Source: Isotricha intestinalis
Lineage: Eukaryota > Ciliophora > Litostomatea > Vestibuliferida > Isotrichidae
Direction of reading: 5' to 3'
NCBI GenBank assembly: GCA_023807065.1
Contig: JAJJLU010003983.1
Coordinates: forward strand, 1 to 21,551
DNA: 21,551 nt
Shown: positions 17,726 to 21,551 of the stretch, in pieces
How positions within the stretch are numbered: position 1 is the first letter of the stretch
Layout of the letters: each line of letters opens with the position of its first letter
Notes under the pieces: generated by a model
The model's input: only the letters and a program-made list of their open reading frames with translations
Told to the model about the DNA's origin: nothing
Databases searched by the model: none
Position numbers and translations under genes: made by a program

Positions 17726-19814
17726 ATGAACACTTCATTTTTAAACACAACTCAATTAAATTATATTAATTTAGTAAGGGAATTATTTTATGATATAGTT
17801 AAATAAACTTATAGATTCTTTTTTTCATAATCCAATTTTAAATTTAAATTCATTATCAAATGGAAAATATTACAAAGATTTATTATTAGAAATGTAATAA
17901 ATTAAATTATATAAATATAGAGAACCAGAATTTGAGATTAAAGGAAGTAAAATTGATATTTCAAATGAAGAAACATATGAAAATAAATATGGAAATTTTT
18001 TATCAATAACTCAAAGTATTGATTCATATATCACAAAACATTCAGACAAAAAAAAATTTTCACCTAATACATTTAAAATAAAGAAAAGGTTAATAATTGA
18101 TGAAATTATAAAAAATAATACAGAACAATTAAATCTTCTTTCAGAAATTTTAATATTTTTATGTTCAATTTCTTCTAAAAAAGAATTATATTTAGAAAGA
18201 TGTGCAGATTTTGATGAAATGATTTGTAATTTTTTTTTTGTAGTGATTGAAAAATATATTATTATTGATACAGAATCAATTAGTCAATCAAGATCAATTA
18301 TGTTAGATAAATCTACCTTATTAAATACAACAATGGTAAATAGATTTGAAAAAGAAAAAATTAATTATATGAGTTTAATTAAAGAACAAGAAACACAAAT
18401 TTCACATTTAAAAAGTAAAATTGAAGATTTTGAAAAAAAATATACTCAACTCAAAAATAAATTAAATGAAAAAGAAAGAGAAATTGAAGTTTTGAAAAAT
18501 ACTCAAAGAGATAATAATGAAATTAAAGAACAATTAATTAAAGATACATATACTCAATCTGATTTAATCAAACAATTAAATGATAAAGAAGATGAAATTA
18601 TAGAATTAAAAAAACAAATGGATATAATTGAAAAAAAAGGAAAAGATGAATTAAAAAATTTACATAATGAATTAATTGATACTAAAGAAAAATTAAATGA
18701 TAATGAAAAACTACAAAAAGAATATAACAATTTGAAAGTTAAATATAAACATATTAAAGAATTATATGAAAATAATGAAAACCAAGAAAAATTGCAATCA
18801 TCTTTAGAACAAAGATTACTTTTAACAAATAAGGAGAATTTAGCATTAAAAACTCAATTAGAAAAAGTAAATTCTGAATTAATTAAAGAAAAAGAAAATA
18901 TAAAGAATATTGAATTTGAAAAAAAAAAATTAGAATTTAAAGTTACAGATTTACAAAATGATATTAAAAAAATAAATGATGATAATTTAAATGAGAAAAA
19001 AAAAGTAAAGAAAAATGAAGAAAGTGAAAGTGGAATTTTAATTGGAATATTAGATGAAATTCCAAAAAATTTTGATAATCCAAATGATTTAATAAATGAA
19101 TATGAAATAAAAGAAAAAGATGAAACTATAAAAAGACAAAATGAAGAAAATGAAAAATTAATAAATGAAAATATTTCTCTTCAAAATAAATTAGATAAAT
19201 TAGGAAGAGAAAAAGATTCAATTGAAGCACAATTATCAAAAAATAATTTAGATAAACAAAAAATTTCTTTAGAAAAAGATAGAATTAAAAATGAATTAAA
19301 AAGAATTGAAAATGATAATAAAGCATTAAATGATAAAATCAAAGATGTTACAAATACAAAACAAAATGAAATAGAAAAAATAAAAGAAGAATTAAAAGCT
19401 AAAACAGATTTAATAGAAAATATTTTAGAAGAAAAAAAAACATATATTAAAAAATATGAAGATTTACAAAAAGATGTAAATAATAATAATAAACCTAATT
19501 TACCAAAACAAGAAATAATAATATCAAATAGTGAAGTATTAACATTAAAAAATGAAATTCAAAATTTAAAATTAAGTAATCTTCAAAAAGATGAAGAAAT
19601 AAGGAAATTAACTTTAAGAAGTAAAGATAGACAATTATCTGATGATGAAATAAATACAAAATTAGCTGATTTAGATTTTTATAAAAAATCATATGAAGAA
19701 CAAAAAGCTAGAGTAAATAGAGAACATGAATTAATTTCTGACTCTTTATATAAGTTAGCTGTCCATTTTATGGGATTAAAAGATGATTTACAGAAAAAAA
19801 TGAAAAATAAGTGA
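17726..19814 (+). CDS. HOOK-domain-like coiled-coil protein (candidate dynein/microtubule cargo adaptor), three exons
   Basis: Exons are 17726-17773, 17799-17893 and 17921-19814; splicing yields 678 residues. The N-terminal ~150 residues, visible only after removing two short introns, follow the layout of the HOOK domain (a calponin-homology variant). There is a first helix (NLLNKLIDSFF), then LLLEIEPEF resembling the 'VLxxIDPxYF' phrase. A late helix pair follows (LNLLSEILIFLCSISSKKELYLERC) that matches the position of 'LGRMLQLILGCAVNCEQK'. About residues 185-640 are a long coiled coil. The end (REHELISDSLYKLAVHF, from residue 648) resembles the 'RE..LI..AWY.LG' region of HOOK proteins. HOOK proteins link cargo to dynein and microtubules, and that role is inferred here. 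Girdin/CCDC88-type or another CH-coiled-coil protein is the alternative. The stop is TGA. Confidence 0.75.
17774..17798 (+). other. Intron 1 of HOOK-like gene, 25 nt
   Basis: It starts GTAAGG and ends GATATAG, in phase 0 after codon 16. Without removal the frame ends at a TAA at 17804-17806. With removal the frame continues as Leu-Asn-Lys-Leu-Ile-Asp-Ser. Confidence 0.85.
17894..17920 (+). other. Intron 2 of HOOK-like gene, 27 nt
   Basis: It starts GTAATA and ends AATATAG, in phase 2. Its length is a multiple of three, but it would put in-frame TAA codons right after the ATG at 17892. Removal gives ...LLLEIEPEFE, which fits the HOOK domain. Reading TAA as Gln is the alternative but is not needed anywhere else. 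Confidence 0.85.
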
Positions 19815-19879
19815 TTATTTTAATTAAAATATATTAAGAATAAATTTAAAAATTTATTTCTTTGTTTATTTATTTTTAA

Positions 19880-20900
19880 ATGTGATTCAAAATAACTTAA
19901 GACGATACATTTTTTTTATATTAATATTCCTTTTTACAGATGAGGCATTTTTTTTCTATTCTAAAACTTGGATAATCTATAAGGAATTGGAACAATAATT
20001 TTATTTAGGAATTACCCCAATTTTTAAATAGAATTTCATTTAAATAAATGTAAATAACTTCTACTATGACTAATAATAAGATAATTCTAAAATAAAAAAA
20101 CATTCATAAAGTTAATATTTTAAAAAAATTTGGATTTCTTTTTTGATATTTATCGTCAAAATATAATTTCAAAATATATCTTCTTAAAGTTTTAAACTAA
20201 ATCAAATTTTTAGGTTCAATAAATTGTGGGGAACAAATAGATCAATTGTAAACATACATTACAGGGATTTATGAAAATTCTTTATCCCTTCAACAAATTC
20301 CTTTCAGAAACTGATAGTATAAAGACCATTTCCAAACACTATCTCCCAATTGTTAAACCCTTTGAATAGTCGATTTTTTAATATGTTAACAAAATTCTCT
20401 GAAATCCAATTTAAGAGAGAATGCATAAATATGAAGTCTTTTCCTGATAAGGACTATAAAAATAAGAAAAACTTGGAAAAAAGAAACACTTATTTTTTTG
20501 GAGAAAATATTCAAATTTTTGAAGAGTACTAATCAGAGTAATTCTGATATATATTGGATCAAAATGTGACCTCTAATTAAAAACTTAATTATTTGATTTC
20601 TTTGATTTAAAAAATGAAAGATGAGAGCATATTTCAAAATTTCAAAAAAAAAAAAACTAAATTGTTTATTCTCATAAAATAATATTGACTAAAAATACCC
20701 CACTTTTTCTGAAAAATACCTTCTTCTGTTCAAATAAGAAGGGTAAAAAATTGTATAGATTAAGTCTCCCAGAGAGCTCACTAAAAAGAGCATTCAATTA
20801 TTCTTTTTTCTCTTTAAACTATTTAATTCTTCTATTCTTCTCATCTTGTAGTTTTCTCATCTTTTTTGAAAAAAATCAATTAAAAATATATTTAATATAA
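19880..20900 (+). pseudogene. Decayed coding sequence, family unknown
   Basis: Several short plus-strand segments are protein-like but lie in different frames separated by stops. One contains FTDEAFFFYSKTW (about 19936-19975). Another has GSINCGEQIDQL (about 20213-20250). A third begins at an ATG at 20270 (MKILYPFNKFL...) and ends at TAG near 20370. A fourth covers about 20353-20532, and a fifth lies at about 20685-20830 (KKGKKLYRLSLPE). The DNA here is less AT-rich than normal spacer and uses C-ending codons more than the resident genes. That suggests a broken gene or mobile-element ORF of different origin. The first segment faintly recalls the 'DE' strand of DDE transposases, but this is weak. 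No terminal repeats were found. No GTAA...TAG introns join the pieces. Confidence 0.35.
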
Positions 20901-21477
20901 AAACAATGTAAAAAAATGTATTTTTTTTGAATTAAAATTAATTTTGTTTGTGAAACTATTTCTAATAATTGTTAAAAAGAAAGATGAATAGTTTTTTGTG
21001 AATATAATATTTTTTTTATTGATTTACAATTGTTGTTTTTCTTATAAAAATTAAAAAAAGGAAAAATAAAATAAAGAGAGAAAATATAGTCAAAAATATG
21101 ATAATAAATATGTAGAAAATATTTATCAAATGATAAAATGATACAAAAATTAATATGAACAAATTAATATAAAAAATGAAAAAGATTAATAATTTTGAAA
21201 GAAAAAATTTAGCTATTAAAATGAAAAAAACTAAGAAATTTTTAAACCATCAATTGAATATGAAAAAAATAAACTAAATAAAAAATATATATATATTAGA
21301 GTTTAGAAAGAAATAATTTTAAAGAATAGAAATGAAAGAGAAAGAAATAATAATAGAAAAAATTCGAATTATATTAAAAAAGTAAAAAAATTCATAATCA
21401 AAATAATTAAAAAAATTTGAAATATATTAAATAATTTTTGTTTTTATAATTTTTAAATTAATTAAAATTTTAAATAT
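20901..21477. other. AT-rich spacer, purine-biased in its second half
   Basis: No convincing gene. From about 21061 to 21420 the plus strand is strongly purine-rich, as coding strands are in this window, but every frame has frequent stops. The longest ATG-led run is 33 codons from 21176. It may be a decayed Lys-rich gene or simply biased spacer upstream of the gene starting at 21478. Confidence 0.35.
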
Positions 21478-21551
21478 ATGGATAATTCAAATTTTGATTG
21501 TTTTGATGATTATAAAACTGATTATTATTTTGATTATAAAACTGTTGATTA
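21478..21551 (+). CDS. Start of an Asp/Tyr-rich repeat protein, partial (runs off right edge)
   Basis: The ATG at 21478 opens 24 codons that stay open to the edge. The visible residues are dominated by Asp, Tyr, Phe and Asn. The DNA element gattataaaactg occurs at 21508-21520 and again at 21532-21544, a 24-bp period that encodes an eight-residue repeat with core DYKT. The upstream sequence is A/T-rich leader like that of other genes here. Too little is visible to name a family; this could also be a chance open run. Confidence 0.4.
   Translation, partial: MDNSNFDCFDDYKTDYYFDYKTVD

Noticed and set aside
17798..17814. Alternative 17-nt intron (GTTAAA...ATAG), Stentor-like in size
   Set aside because: Removing it leaves the downstream frame with a stop within a few codons, while the 25-nt GTAAGG...TAG intron restores the frame.
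17726..17930. Reassigned stop codons (TAA = Gln) instead of introns at the start of the HOOK-like gene
   Set aside because: Stops appear only within segments bounded by GTAA and TAG, a frame change is needed that reassignment cannot supply, and long coding regions elsewhere use no TAA or TAG in frame.
19495..19692. Minus-strand open stretch inside the HOOK-like gene
   Set aside because: It is the antisense of a coiled-coil coding region; Lys/Glu codons read backwards give a false hydrophobic product.
20350..20532. Apparent 60-codon gene
   Set aside because: It begins at TTG and overlaps a neighbouring protein-like frame; it is better read as one piece of a decayed region.
1..21551. tRNA, rRNA, CRISPR array or telomeric repeats
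   Set aside because: No tRNA T-loop with matching stems, no long GC-rich conserved RNA, no regularly spaced repeats with unique spacers and no G4T-type repeats were found.

Overview
The window is a very AT-rich eukaryotic nuclear segment. The protein families and style (an STK32-like kinase with an N-terminal Met-Gly, a HOOK-like coiled-coil protein, Asn/Lys-rich linkers), dense gene packing and very short introns point to a ciliate. Four introns can be placed by reading frame and protein logic; they are 25, 27, 29 and 45 nt, all start GTAA and all end TAG. Coding regions end in TAA or TGA and contain no in-frame stops, so the standard code fits. That argues against a Tetrahymena/Paramecium-type code. 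The intron sizes do not fit the 15-16 nt introns of Stentor-like heterotrichs. A litostome (for example a rumen ciliate) is a guess only.

Layout. (1) 1-604, minus: 5' part of a Lys-rich protein with decapeptide repeats, running off the left edge. (2) 1058-9147: a head-to-tail tandem duplication of 4045 bp, with no difference seen between copies. Each copy carries a gene for a small cysteine-rich peptide with a signal peptide, a gene for a 114-aa acidic/basic protein, a long non-coding stretch with a cluster of GC-richer hairpin motifs, and a frame-broken short gene on the minus strand. Each copy ends inside the 3' part of a minus-strand gene. That gene is complete only at the right end (8963-10488, two exons, 498 aa); the internal junction holds only its last 61 codons. 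(3) 11459-15164: a 288-aa unknown protein (+), a 147-aa protein that may be an RNA polymerase I RPA34-like subunit (-), and a 424-aa coiled-coil protein (+). The last two are divergent from a gap of about 190 bp. (4) 15654-17624: STK32/YANK-like AGC-type kinase with an Asn-rich tail; the 45-nt intron restores the N-terminus. (5) 17726-19814: HOOK-domain-like coiled-coil protein; two introns restore the N-terminal domain. (6) 19815-21477: no intact gene, but about 1 kb of less AT-rich sequence looks like decayed coding DNA. (7) 21478-21551, plus: start of a gene with an Asp/Tyr-rich octapeptide repeat, cut by the right edge.

No tRNA, rRNA, CRISPR array, telomere repeat or intact transposon was recognised. 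The genes form no operon. The kinase and the HOOK-like protein fit signalling and microtubule-cargo roles, and the 498-aa and 424-aa proteins resemble lineage-specific, perhaps cytoskeletal, proteins. The most unusual points are the apparently perfect tandem duplication, the symmetric cysteine spacing of the duplicated peptide, and the hairpin-motif cluster.
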